Below are positions 8,531-16,102 of a stretch of 64,000 nucleotides of DNA, piece after piece; the stretch's first letter is position 1, and each line of letters starts with the position of its first letter. Both the position numbers and the translations under genes were made by a program. Below the pieces are notes generated by a model. The model ran no database searches, was not told the DNA's origin, and saw only the letters and a list, made by a program, of their open reading frames with translations. Source of the DNA: Chitinophagaceae bacterium (GTDB taxonomy: Bacteria > Bacteroidota > Bacteroidia > Chitinophagales > Chitinophagaceae). The stretch covers positions 62,001 to 126,000 of the forward strand of contig PMSV01000003.1 in NCBI GenBank assembly GCA_003168265.1, written 5' to 3'.

Positions 8531-9166
8531 CTAAATATCATCGTATTGATAGAGGGAATCGATTGGTGAACCTGCATTCATCAGGAAAACCGGCTTGATA
8601 ATGCCGTCCTTCAAACCGTAAACCCAGCCGTGCAAATGGGGCCTTTGCTCGTGATTCCAAGCCTTCTGAATAATAGAGGTTTTCGACAGGTGCAGGACCT
8701 GCTCCCTTACATTCAGTTCAGTCAGGCGATCAGCTCTTTTTTCCAGATCCCCGATAGCTTCCAGTTCTTCCCGGTGGAGACGGTAAACATCTTTAATATG
8801 CCTGAGCCACATATTCAGGACCTGCTTATAGTCATGATTGGTCATGGCTGCGCGAATTCCACCACATCCATAATGACCGCAAATGATCACATGTTTTACG
8901 CGCAGGTGGACAACGGCAAATTCGAGAACGCTGAGCAGATTGACATCGGTATGTATAACGAGGTTCGCGATATTGCGGTGAACAAAGATCTCACCTGGCT
9001 GAGTTCCCGTGATCTCATTGGCGGGAACCCGGCTGTCGCTGCAACCTATCCAAAGGAATTCGGGACTCTGCAAATGGGCAAGCTTTTCAAAATATTCCGG
9101 GTCCAGCCTAAGCTGTCCGGCTGCCCATTCCTTATTGTCATTTAAAAGTTTATAAATTGATTCCAA
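8531..9166 (-). CDS. can: Beta-class carbonic anhydrase
   Basis: 211 residues. All zinc and active-site residues of the beta class are present: CSDSR with Cys42, Asp44 and Arg46, then HYGCGG with His98 and Cys101. It interconverts CO2 and bicarbonate in the cytoplasm, supplying bicarbonate for carboxylases. The start is a TTG at 9166; no ATG or GTG occurs between the upstream in-frame stop and the conserved N-terminal helix. It follows fabG by 9 bases and may be cotranscribed. Confidence 0.93.
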   Translation of the reverse strand: MESIYKLLNDNKEWAAGQLRLDPEYFEKLAHLQSPEFLWIGCSDSRVPANEITGTQPGEIFVHRNIANLVIHTDVNLLSVLEFAVVHLRVKHVIICGHYGCGGIRAAMTNHDYKQVLNMWLRHIKDVYRLHREELEAIGDLEKRADRLTELNVREQVLHLSKTSIIQKAWNHEQRPHLHGWVYGLKDGIIKPVFLMNAGSPIDSLYQYDDI

Positions 9167-9175
9167 AGTCAGAAT

Positions 9176-9925
9176 TTAAATATTCAAACCGCCGCAGGCG
9201 CTTATCACCTGGCCGGTAACATAAGAACTCAGATCACTGGCCAGATAGAGGGCGGTATTGGCAATTTCTTCCACCTGCCCGAAGCGGCCCAGCGGAATAT
9301 TTTCCAGGAAGGCTTTCGCGGCATCTCCCTCATTCAAATAATGGGTCATATCGGTCTCGATAAATCCGGGTGCAATGGCATTGCATCTTACATTACGGCT
9401 TCCCAGCTCCTGTGCGATCGATTTTGTGAATCCGATGATACCTGCTTTAGAAGCGGCATAACTGCTCTGGCCTGCATTTCCCTTGATCCCGACGATTGAA
9501 CTCATATTGATGATACTGCCATTACGCGCTTTCATCATCGGGCGGATGACCTGCCTGGTAATATTATAGACACTCTTTAAATTGGTATTGATCACATCGT
9601 CCCATTGATCCGGAGTCAAACGCAACAAAAGATTGTCTTTTGAGATCCCGGCATTATTGACGCAGATATCGACTGTTCCAAAATGTTTGACCACTTCATT
9701 GATAAAGGTTTCGCAATCCTGATAAATGGAGGCATTGCTCTTCCATGCCCTGGCTTCAATCCCGAATTCCTTGAGGCGTTTTTCCAGGGATTGTGCTTTT
9801 TCCTCACTGCTGAGGTAGGTGAAGGCAATGGCTGCCCCGTGTTCCGCCAGTTTCATTGCAATGGCTTCACCGATGCCTCTGCTGGCTCCGGTTACTACAG
9901 CAATCTTGTTTTCTAGCAATTTCAT
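9176..9925 (-). CDS. fabG: 3-oxoacyl-[ACP] reductase FabG (SDR family)
   Basis: 249 residues, the normal FabG length. The Rossmann motif TGASRGIG is at 12-19, NNAG at 90-93, and the catalytic Ser143, Tyr156 and Lys160 are in order (SSIVG, SYAASK). It reduces beta-ketoacyl-ACP with NADPH in fatty-acid elongation; other SDR substrates cannot be excluded. The ATG at 9925 directly follows a member of the leader-repeat family described at 9926-10000. Confidence 0.88.
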   Translation of the reverse strand: MKLLENKIAVVTGASRGIGEAIAMKLAEHGAAIAFTYLSSEEKAQSLEKRLKEFGIEARAWKSNASIYQDCETFINEVVKHFGTVDICVNNAGISKDNLLLRLTPDQWDDVINTNLKSVYNITRQVIRPMMKARNGSIINMSSIVGIKGNAGQSSYAASKAGIIGFTKSIAQELGSRNVRCNAIAPGFIETDMTHYLNEGDAAKAFLENIPLGRFGQVEEIANTALYLASDLSSYVTGQVISACGGLNI

Positions 9926-10000
9926 CTGAATATATTAAGCTTTTCTGATTGCCAAATATAACCTCGCATATTCATTTCCCCTTGTGCGACAAAATACTCA
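9926..10000 (-). repeat. Leader repeat, copy 1, immediately before fabG
   Basis: On the minus strand this 75-base stretch reads, in blocks, ATTTTGTCGC, then AAATGAATATGCGAGGTT, then TTTGGCAATCAGA, then ATATATTCAG and the ATG of fabG. The same blocks in the same order lie before the GH3 gene (13999-14080) and, without a gene, at 10017-10097; shorter relatives precede the genes starting at 28572 and 48175. The ATTTTG block resembles the -7 promoter element, so the repeat may include promoter and 5' leader. Confidence 0.7.
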
Positions 10001-10016
10001 TGTTCGTTTTCCGTTA

Positions 10017-10097
10017 CTGAAATTTAATTGTTTTCTCTGCCCGCCAGATACAACCTTTCCCTTTCGATGATTTCCCTTTTTGGCGGCAAAATGAACC
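10017..10097 (-). repeat. Leader repeat, copy 2, orphan upstream copy
   Basis: A second copy lies just upstream of copy 1. Minus-strand blocks: CATTTTGCCGCC, AAAAAGGGAAATCATCGAAA, GGTTGTATCTGGCGGGCAGA, GAAAAC and AAATTTCAG. After the closing CAG the sequence is TAACGG instead of ATG, so no gene starts here. The rest of the 246-base gap between fabG and the PhyH-like gene shows nothing else recognisable. Confidence 0.65.
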
Positions 10098-10171
10098 GTC
10101 CCGGTTTTACATTCTGAAGGTTTGCAGGGTTTTGCTTTTTGCTGCAATATAGATAAAGAATTGCGATGGCA

Positions 10172-11137
10172 TCATTCGGCCATCAAAGAAGGCCGCTCTG
10201 TGATCTCATGATATTTTATGACCCCTTTTGCAAAATAGTGAATGACCATGCTTTTCCGGGTAAGGACCGGATTTCTTACTGCCAGGCCTCCGTGAATGAG
10301 ATTGGCATGCCAGATCAGTAAATCCCCTTTCCGGGCAATAAAGACCTTTCTCTCCAGTTGCTTTTCTGCTATTAAATGTTCGATGGCATCCTCATAATCG
10401 GTATAGTCTTTTTTGCCCAGGGTAAGGAGGCTTCCCCCCTCATTAAAATCATGGTTGAGCAGGTAGGGAAGACGGTGGCTTCCCGGATAATAAAATAGAG
10501 GTCCATTATCAGGATTGGTATCCTCCAGCGCAATCCAGGCTGCAATCAAATAGCCCAATGGATAGGTCGTCATATGAATGCTGTCCGAATGAGCTCTTTG
10601 CTGACTTCCCCGAAGGAAATTCAGGGTTTGGAATGGGGATACTTCCCGGTCCAGGATAAAGGATAACAGACCTGTAATGGCCCTATTCTTTGTCAGGCCA
10701 TCGATCAGATCCGAATGCCGGTTAGCTTCCAAATATTTGTGATCGTGAGTGAGCGGAAGCCGTCCCTTATTGATGAGGTTCTCTATCTCTATGTTTATTT
10801 GGCTAACCTGCGCTTCATCGAGAAATTTCGGGATGATCAGATAACCATTAGAAGACCAGGTTAAAAGTTGCTGCCGGATTTCTGAAGAGAATTCTATGAA
10901 TCCGGGTTTTTGGGGAGCCAGTATTCCCGAATCACCGCGATCGAGCCATGCTCCCGGTTCCTGGTCGGGAAAATCCCTGCTTGATATGGAAGCGGTTAAG
11001 GATTTGTTGATCCGGTATTTTTCATAGGCGGATCTATTGTGTAAAAGGCGATTGTAATGAAACAGGTTATAAGCCCAATGAATGAATTTGAATTTTTTTA
11101 GACGGCCGGTCAATGACATAAGCGGGTTTTTCAACAT
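10172..11137 (-). CDS. Phytanoyl-CoA dioxygenase (PhyH)-family protein
   Basis: 321 residues from the ATG at 11137 (a TTG at 11149 would add four residues). The double-stranded beta-helix core shows the Fe(II) motif HSD at 183-185 and the distal His in WHANLIHGG near 282, with a basic residue about a dozen positions later for 2-oxoglutarate. This is the 2-OG/Fe(II) oxygenase arrangement of the PhyH family. The substrate is unknown. The N-terminal 80 residues are not part of the usual domain. It is transcribed divergently from the membrane protein at 11219. Confidence 0.78.
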   Translation of the reverse strand: MLKNPLMSLTGRLKKFKFIHWAYNLFHYNRLLHNRSAYEKYRINKSLTASISSRDFPDQEPGAWLDRGDSGILAPQKPGFIEFSSEIRQQLLTWSSNGYLIIPKFLDEAQVSQINIEIENLINKGRLPLTHDHKYLEANRHSDLIDGLTKNRAITGLLSFILDREVSPFQTLNFLRGSQQRAHSDSIHMTTYPLGYLIAAWIALEDTNPDNGPLFYYPGSHRLPYLLNHDFNEGGSLLTLGKKDYTDYEDAIEHLIAEKQLERKVFIARKGDLLIWHANLIHGGLAVRNPVLTRKSMVIHYFAKGVIKYHEITERPSLMAE

Positions 11138-11165
11138 GAAGTTCGTCAAATTCTATAAGTTATAA

Positions 11166-11197
11166 TTGGTTATGTTGTATTTAGCTCCATAGTTTTG
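11166..11197 (+). promoter_or_regulatory. Bacteroidota-type promoter for the 11219 gene
   Basis: TAGTTTTG at 11190-11197 fits the -7 consensus TAnnTTTG, with ATTG ending at 11168, 21 bases upstream, as a -33 element. The transcript would start near 11204, 15 bases before the ATG at 11219. Confidence 0.4.
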
Positions 11198-11218
11198 CCT
11201 CCTGCATATGAGCTTAGT

Positions 11219-12487
11219 ATGAAACAAATGAAAAAGGCGGTTCGTTTTAGCAGTCTTTGGCTACCAGGGTTCATCCTTTTGGAAATACTTTGCCTGACCT
11301 ACCTTCTTAAATTCAAACAACTGGCTTCCCTTGTCTCCCTGGTCTATTTTTTATGCGGCATTGCTATTTCGGCCTCTATCATTTTTCTTCCCCCCCTTTC
11401 TTTCAATAAGAAAGGTTCGGCCTTTCGATCACCCTTCAATCGATGGGTGGTCGGATTATTCCTGATTGGAGGTTCTGTTGTTATTTGTTATATCGCCTTG
11501 CAGGTGCTCAATGAAAACCCGATCGACTATCATAATGCCGACATGCTGCCAGTTATCCAAACCATGGGGAGTCGCTTTGTTCATGGTCATTGGGACCAGG
11601 TCTATGACAATATCCCCGAGATCTGGAATGGGAGCGTACCGGTCTATCTGCCTGCGATGTGGCTTCCCTTCACGCCTCTTGTATGGTTTCACCTCGATAT
11701 CAGATGGATTACAATAGCGGTACTCGTTTTTTTGTTCGCATTCAGCCTCTATTTCACAGCGATCAGGAGCAGGTCCGCAATTCCACTGCTGATTTCCATT
11801 TTGCTTTTGTTTGCCTGGATCCTGTTTGAAAACGATACCCATGGGTTTTTGAGTTTTTCGGAGGAGGGGGTCGTAGTTATCTATTATTTTTTCGTGGTCT
11901 TCGCCCTTGCATCAAAGAACATCTATGCGATTAGTATTGGTATTTGCCTTTGTCTGCTAAGCAGGTACGCCCTTATTGGCTGGGTTCCCGCTTATTTTAT
12001 CTATCTGCTGCTGAAAGGGAGATTCAGAAATGTACTTGTTCTCAGTGGGGTAAACCTCCTTGGGCTGTTTTTATTGCTGATCATTCCCTTTGGTTGGAAT
12101 AATTTCATCAGGCTGCTTAAGTTGCCTGCTTCCTATATCTCATTCTCCAAAAGGGTTTGGCAGGACAGCCCGGACACATTCAGGGATTATCTCGGATTTG
12201 CACGTTATTTTATCCCGGCCAGAATGGAAGCCTTGCATTTATTACTAATCGTCATGAGTTTCATTGTCCCGCTCTTGTTTGTCCTGGTCTGCCATTTTAT
12301 GAGCAGGAAATGGGAATTATCCAATATTCCGATCGCGGCTTTGAAAATTTCCATCGTGATCTTCTATAATTTAATGATGGTCCCCTATCTCTATTTGTTT
12401 TTTACTTCTTCCTTTGTAAGCATAGCGATCGGTATTTTATACCTGCGATCGGGTGTGGGGGAAAGGACTCAGGCCAGAAAGGAATGA
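11219..12487 (+). CDS. Polytopic membrane protein, probably a DUF2029/GT87-like glycosyltransferase
   Basis: 422 residues from ATG 11219 (a TTG at 11195 overlaps the proposed promoter box). About 10-12 hydrophobic helices, with a long loop after helix 3 carrying DYHNADMLPVIQT and WDQVYDNIPEIWNG, a layout like integral-membrane GT-C glycosyltransferases of the DUF2029/GT87 group, which use polyprenyl-phosphate sugars. The acidic DYHNAD patch could be the catalytic loop. The assignment is tentative. Its 3' end overlaps the convergent GH3 gene by 19 bases. Confidence 0.55.
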   Translation: MKQMKKAVRFSSLWLPGFILLEILCLTYLLKFKQLASLVSLVYFLCGIAISASIIFLPPLSFNKKGSAFRSPFNRWVVGLFLIGGSVVICYIALQVLNENPIDYHNADMLPVIQTMGSRFVHGHWDQVYDNIPEIWNGSVPVYLPAMWLPFTPLVWFHLDIRWITIAVLVFLFAFSLYFTAIRSRSAIPLLISILLLFAWILFENDTHGFLSFSEEGVVVIYYFFVVFALASKNIYAISIGICLCLLSRYALIGWVPAYFIYLLLKGRFRNVLVLSGVNLLGLFLLLIIPFGWNNFIRLLKLPASYISFSKRVWQDSPDTFRDYLGFARYFIPARMEALHLLLIVMSFIVPLLFVLVCHFMSRKWELSNIPIAALKISIVIFYNLMMVPYLYLFFTSSFVSIAIGILYLRSGVGERTQARKE

Positions 12488-13998
12488 TGTTGAATGAGCA
12501 ATAAAATGATCTCATCGATATATGACCGGCCATTGGAAAGCCTGGGTACCTTGTGCTGGCCGCCCAATTTTCCTTTACTGCGCAGCCATTCACTGAAAAT
12601 GCCCTTGGGCAGGATCTTAACAGAAGGCATTCGCAATGCAATATCCTTATGCCTCTTGGCTTCATAATCGCTGTTTATATTCTTTAAAGCCGAATCCAAT
12701 TCATATATAAAACGATGCAGATTTTCAGGCTCTTTTTCGAATTCAATCAGCCATTCATGCGACCCATTGCTGTGATCGCTGAAATAGACCGGCGCAGCCG
12801 TATAATCATTGACGATAGCCCCTGTTTTTTCGCTGGCAATTGAAATGGCCTTGTCGGTATTGTCGACGATGACTTCCTCGCCGAAGGCATTCATGAAATG
12901 CTTTAACCTTCCGCTTACTTTGATCCGGTAGGGATCTCTTGTCACAAACTGGATGGTATCGCCCAGCAAATAGCGCCAGAGCCCCCCATTGGTATTGATA
13001 ACCAATGCATAATTCTTACCAATTTCAACATCCTTCAATCCGATGGTTTCGGGGGAATCCTTCCCGTATTCTTCCACCGGCATGAATTCCATGAAGATAC
13101 CATGGTCCAGGAAAAGCAGCATTCCATCGTCCATCGGGTTGGACTGGGCGGCAAAAAAGCCTTCGCTTGCATTATACATTTCGAGGAAATTGATATTACG
13201 GCCCATCAAACGAGAAAATTGTTCCCTGTAGGGTACAAAAGACACCCCCCCATGGATATAGAGTTCTATGGAAGGCCAGACATCAGTCAGGCAGGTTTTT
13301 CCAGTGATCTCCAGAATGCGTTTGATCAGCACCAGGGTCCAGGTAGGCACCCCTGAAATTGAAGTCACATTTTCAATGATTGTGCTCTGAGCGAGCTTTT
13401 CAATCTTATCCTCCCACTCGTCCAGTAAGGCGATATTCAGTTCTGGTGTTCTGATCCAAGTAGACCAAAAAGGGGAGTTCTGTAACAGGAGCGCACTGAG
13501 ATCTCCATAATGGGCATCTTCGTTGAGCTGGTTAATGGTATGGCTGCCACCGATTACCAGGCCTTTACCTGTAAGAAGGTCGGATTCCGGATTGAACATG
13601 TAATACATGGTCAGCACGTCCTTGGCCCCCTTATAATGACAATCTTCCAGGCTTTCCTTGCTTACCGGAATGAATTTGCTTTTATCGCTGGTGGTGCCGC
13701 TGCTCTTCGCGAACCAGTTGATCGGGGTATTCCAAAGCACATTCTGCTCGCCGTTCATGATCCGCTGGATATAGGGCTTCAGGTCATCGTATTCGTGGAT
13801 GGGAACCCTTTTTTTGAATTCCTTTATGGAGAAAATTTTTGAAAAATCATATTTCCGTCCGAATTCTGTGTATTGGGCTGATGTGACCAAATGCTGAAGT
13901 ACTTCCCGCTGTATATCAACTGGATTTTGCACCCATTGCTCCATTTGCCAGAGCCTGAGACGTGCCAACCGGGATATTGCGGGGCTAAGTAATTTCAT
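12469..13998 (-). CDS. GH3 auxin-responsive promoter family protein (acyl-adenylating ligase)
   Basis: 509 residues from the ATG at 13998, giving the family-typical opening MKLLSPAISRLARLRLWQ. The frame is open a further 17 codons, but those codons lie within the leader repeat shared with other genes, so the longer start is rejected. Family landmarks include YTEFGRKYDF, WFAKSSGTTSDKSKFIPVS (ATP-binding loop), ASEGFFAAQ, and the YLLGDTIQF segment. Plant GH3 enzymes adenylate acyl acids and join them to amino acids; the bacterial substrate is unknown. It is distinct from bacterial ANL ligases in motif order. Confidence 0.85.
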   Translation of the reverse strand: MKLLSPAISRLARLRLWQMEQWVQNPVDIQREVLQHLVTSAQYTEFGRKYDFSKIFSIKEFKKRVPIHEYDDLKPYIQRIMNGEQNVLWNTPINWFAKSSGTTSDKSKFIPVSKESLEDCHYKGAKDVLTMYYMFNPESDLLTGKGLVIGGSHTINQLNEDAHYGDLSALLLQNSPFWSTWIRTPELNIALLDEWEDKIEKLAQSTIIENVTSISGVPTWTLVLIKRILEITGKTCLTDVWPSIELYIHGGVSFVPYREQFSRLMGRNINFLEMYNASEGFFAAQSNPMDDGMLLFLDHGIFMEFMPVEEYGKDSPETIGLKDVEIGKNYALVINTNGGLWRYLLGDTIQFVTRDPYRIKVSGRLKHFMNAFGEEVIVDNTDKAISIASEKTGAIVNDYTAAPVYFSDHSNGSHEWLIEFEKEPENLHRFIYELDSALKNINSDYEAKRHKDIALRMPSVKILPKGIFSEWLRSKGKLGGQHKVPRLSNGRSYIDEIILLLIQHHSFLA

Positions 13999-14080
13999 CT
14001 GAATATCTGATGTTTTCTCTGCTTGCCAGACGGAATCTCGCCTATTCATTCGCCCGCATTAATTGCGGTAAAATGCTCCT
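13999..14080 (-). repeat. Leader repeat, copy 3, immediately before the GH3 gene
   Basis: Minus-strand blocks: GAGCATTTTACCGC, GCGAATGAATAGGCGAGATT, CCGTCTGGCAAGCAGAGAAA, AC, and GATATTCAG directly followed by the ATG at 13998. It matches copy 1 (fabG) and copy 2 block by block over about 80 bases, though the genes downstream are unrelated. Confidence 0.7.
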
Positions 14081-14176
14081 TCCTGGTTTCATCTACAGCA
14101 AAATAGGGAATCATTACCACATAAAAAAGAAGGGATCAGCGGGACCTGGATTCCCGGTGAATGCGGATGAGCCATA

Positions 14177-14956
14177 TCAGGGATTGGATGCACGATCTCC
14201 CCGTGCTTCCTCGTGCAGGTAATCTTTACGTTTCAACTCAAAGTTTCTGCCTAAATAGAGGCGGCGAACCTGGGCATCATTAGCCAGTTCTTCAGCCGTA
14301 CCGTGTTTGAAGATCTTCCCTTCAATCAGCAGGTAGGCACGGTCGCAAATGGAGAGGGTTTCGTTGACATTGTGATCGGTGATCAAGATGCCGATATTCT
14401 TGTATTTTAATTTGGCTACAACGGTTTGGATATCTTCCACAGCGATGGGATCGACACCTGCAAAGGGCTCATCTAAGAGGATGAATTTCGGATCCACGGC
14501 CAGTGCGCGGGCGATTTCGGTTCTTCTGCGCTCGCCTCCGCTAAGGGAATCGCCATTGTTTTTACGCACTTGATTCAGGCCGAACTCTTCTAACAAGCCC
14601 TCTAATTTTTCTTTTTGCTCCTTTTTGGGAATCTTCCTCATTTCCAGTATTGCCCTGATATTGTCTTCCACGCTCAGTTTCCTGAAAACAGAGGCTTCCT
14701 GTGGCAGGTAGCCGATCCCCATCTGTGCCCTCTTGTACATGGGCAGCCGCGTGATATCGGTATCATTCAGGCATACATAACCCTCATCCGGTTTGATCAG
14801 ACCCACAACCATATAAAAAGTAGTTGTCTTTCCCGCTCCATTTGGTCCAAGCAAGCCAACGATCTCGCCCTGTTTCACGTTTACCGAAACATGGTTGACC
14901 ACAGTGCGGCTGCTATAGGTCTTAACCAGGTCCTTTGTGTGAATCTTCAGGCTCAA
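14177..14956 (-). CDS. lptB: LPS export ABC transporter ATP-binding protein LptB
   Basis: 259 residues. Walker [10 protein letters not shown] at 37-45, Q-loop at Gln86, signature LSGGERRR at 138-145, Walker B ILLDEP at 159-164 followed by [13 protein letters not shown], and the H-loop in [10 protein letters not shown]. [13 protein letters not shown] is characteristic of LptB, the ATPase that drives lipopolysaccharide extraction from the inner membrane. The start is a TTG at 14956; no better start fits. A lptC gene occurs separately at 29440-30024. Confidence 0.92.
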   Translation of the reverse strand: MSLKIHTKDLVKTYSSRTVVNHVSVNVKQGEIVGLLGPNGAGKTTTFYMVVGLIKPDEGYVCLNDTDITRLPMYKRAQMGIGYLPQEASVFRKLSVEDNIRAILEMRKIPKKEQKEKLEGLLEEFGLNQVRKNNGDSLSGGERRRTEIARALAVDPKFILLDEPFAGVDPIAVEDIQTVVAKLKYKNIGILITDHNVNETLSICDRAYLLIEGKIFKHGTAEELANDAQVRRLYLGRNFELKRKDYLHEEARGDRASNP

Positions 14957-14970
14957 TGAAAAAATTTTCG

Positions 14971-14978
14971 CAAAAATA
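14971..14978 (-). promoter_or_regulatory. Probable -7 box of the lptB promoter
   Basis: On the minus strand TATTTTTG fits TAnnTTTG and lies 15 bases before the TTG start of lptB, implying a leader of only about 8 bases. No convincing -33 TTTG is seen at the right distance. Confidence 0.35.
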
Positions 14979-15036
14979 GATGAACAAAACCGAATCTGGC
15001 GAAACTAATGGTTCGCATATAATTGTTTAACACGAA

Positions 15037-15067
15037 TTTGCGTTCTTTGTGCTATTATTTAAGTTTG
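15037..15067 (+). promoter_or_regulatory. Promoter of metF, perfect Bacteroidota consensus
   Basis: TTTG at 15037-15040, a spacer of exactly 19 bases, then TAAGTTTG at 15060-15067 matching TAnnTTTG. The transcript would start near 15074, giving a leader of about 60 bases before the ATG at 15137. This is the best promoter match in the window and supports the choice of the downstream metF start. Confidence 0.7.
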
Positions 15068-15136
15068 CAGTTTGTGCTTATAAGCCGTGTTGTTTCTATA
15101 CCGCACAAACCGTTGATCAACATCATTTTAAAAACC

Positions 15137-16090
15137 ATGAAGGTTATTGACCATATCAGACAGGTGAAAAGCACCGTGGTTTCCTTTGAGATTCTTCCTC
15201 CGCTTAAAGGTAAAACCATCAATTCCATCTATGACCATTTGAACCCCATGATGGAGTTCAAACCAGCTTTCATCAATGTCACCTACCACCGGAGTGAGAC
15301 CATGTTTAAGAAACAGGCGGACAGCAGTTTTCTCAAGGTGGAGGTTCGCAAGCGACCGGGTACGGTCGGAATATGTGCTGCCATCATGAACCATTACCGG
15401 GTGGATGCTGTACCGCACCTGATATGCGGAGGCTTTGCCAAAAGGGAGACCGAGGATGCGCTGATAGATCTGAATTTTCTAGGAATTGACAATGTTTTGG
15501 TTTTGAGGGGCGATGCCGCAAAAAATGAATCCTCCTTTGAACCGGAACCTGATGGTCATGCCTATGCAATTGACTTGTTGAAGCAGGTCGTTAACCTGAA
15601 TCATGGAATATATATCGAAGAGGATATCAAGAACGGAAGCAAGACTGATTTCTGCATCGGAGTAGCCGGGTACCCCGAAAAACATTTTGAAGCTCCCAAC
15701 ATGGATACCGATCTCATGCATCTGAAGGCGAAAGTGAATGCAGGGGCTGAATACATCACGACGCAAATGTTCTTCGACAACCAGAAATTCTTCGAATTTG
15801 TCAAATCGTGCCGCTCAGCCGGCATTGAAGTGCCGATAATCCCAGGCCTGAAGCCGATTACCAGCAAAAAGCAATTGAGTATACTTCCAAAAATTTTTCA
15901 TGTGGATATTCCAACGGATCTCTGCAATGAAATCCTGAAATGCCGGACCGATGCTGAAGTGGAAGTGGTGGGGACCGAGTGGCTGATCCAGCAGAGTAAG
16001 GAATTGAAGAAAAACGCTATTCCTGTCCTCCATTATTATACACTGGGAAAACCACATGTGATCTGTAACGCGGTGAAAGAAATCTTCTAA
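15137..16090 (+). CDS. metF: Methylenetetrahydrofolate reductase
   Basis: 317 residues from the ATG at 15137 (MKVIDHIRQVKSTVVSFEILPP). The frame is open another 38 codons upstream, but these cover the promoter and have no family similarity. The TIM-barrel landmarks are FEILPP near the N-terminus, FINVTYH, IDNVLVLRGD for the flavin and substrate site, and IPGLKPI near the end. It reduces 5,10-methylene-THF to 5-methyl-THF for methionine synthesis. The 3' end lies 12 bases from the convergent foldase gene. Confidence 0.93.
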   Translation: MKVIDHIRQVKSTVVSFEILPPLKGKTINSIYDHLNPMMEFKPAFINVTYHRSETMFKKQADSSFLKVEVRKRPGTVGICAAIMNHYRVDAVPHLICGGFAKRETEDALIDLNFLGIDNVLVLRGDAAKNESSFEPEPDGHAYAIDLLKQVVNLNHGIYIEEDIKNGSKTDFCIGVAGYPEKHFEAPNMDTDLMHLKAKVNAGAEYITTQMFFDNQKFFEFVKSCRSAGIEVPIIPGLKPITSKKQLSILPKIFHVDIPTDLCNEILKCRTDAEVEVVGTEWLIQQSKELKKNAIPVLHYYTLGKPHVICNAVKEIF

Positions 16091-16102
16091 GACAGGGCCC
16101 TT

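Noticed and set aside
13999-14049. Longer GH3 start at 14049
   Set aside because: The 17 extra codons coincide with the leader repeat found before unrelated genes; the 13998 start gives the usual N-terminus.
15068-15136. Possible riboswitch in the metF leader
   Set aside because: The leader is only about 60 bases and shows no SAM- or cobalamin-riboswitch-like stem set or terminator.
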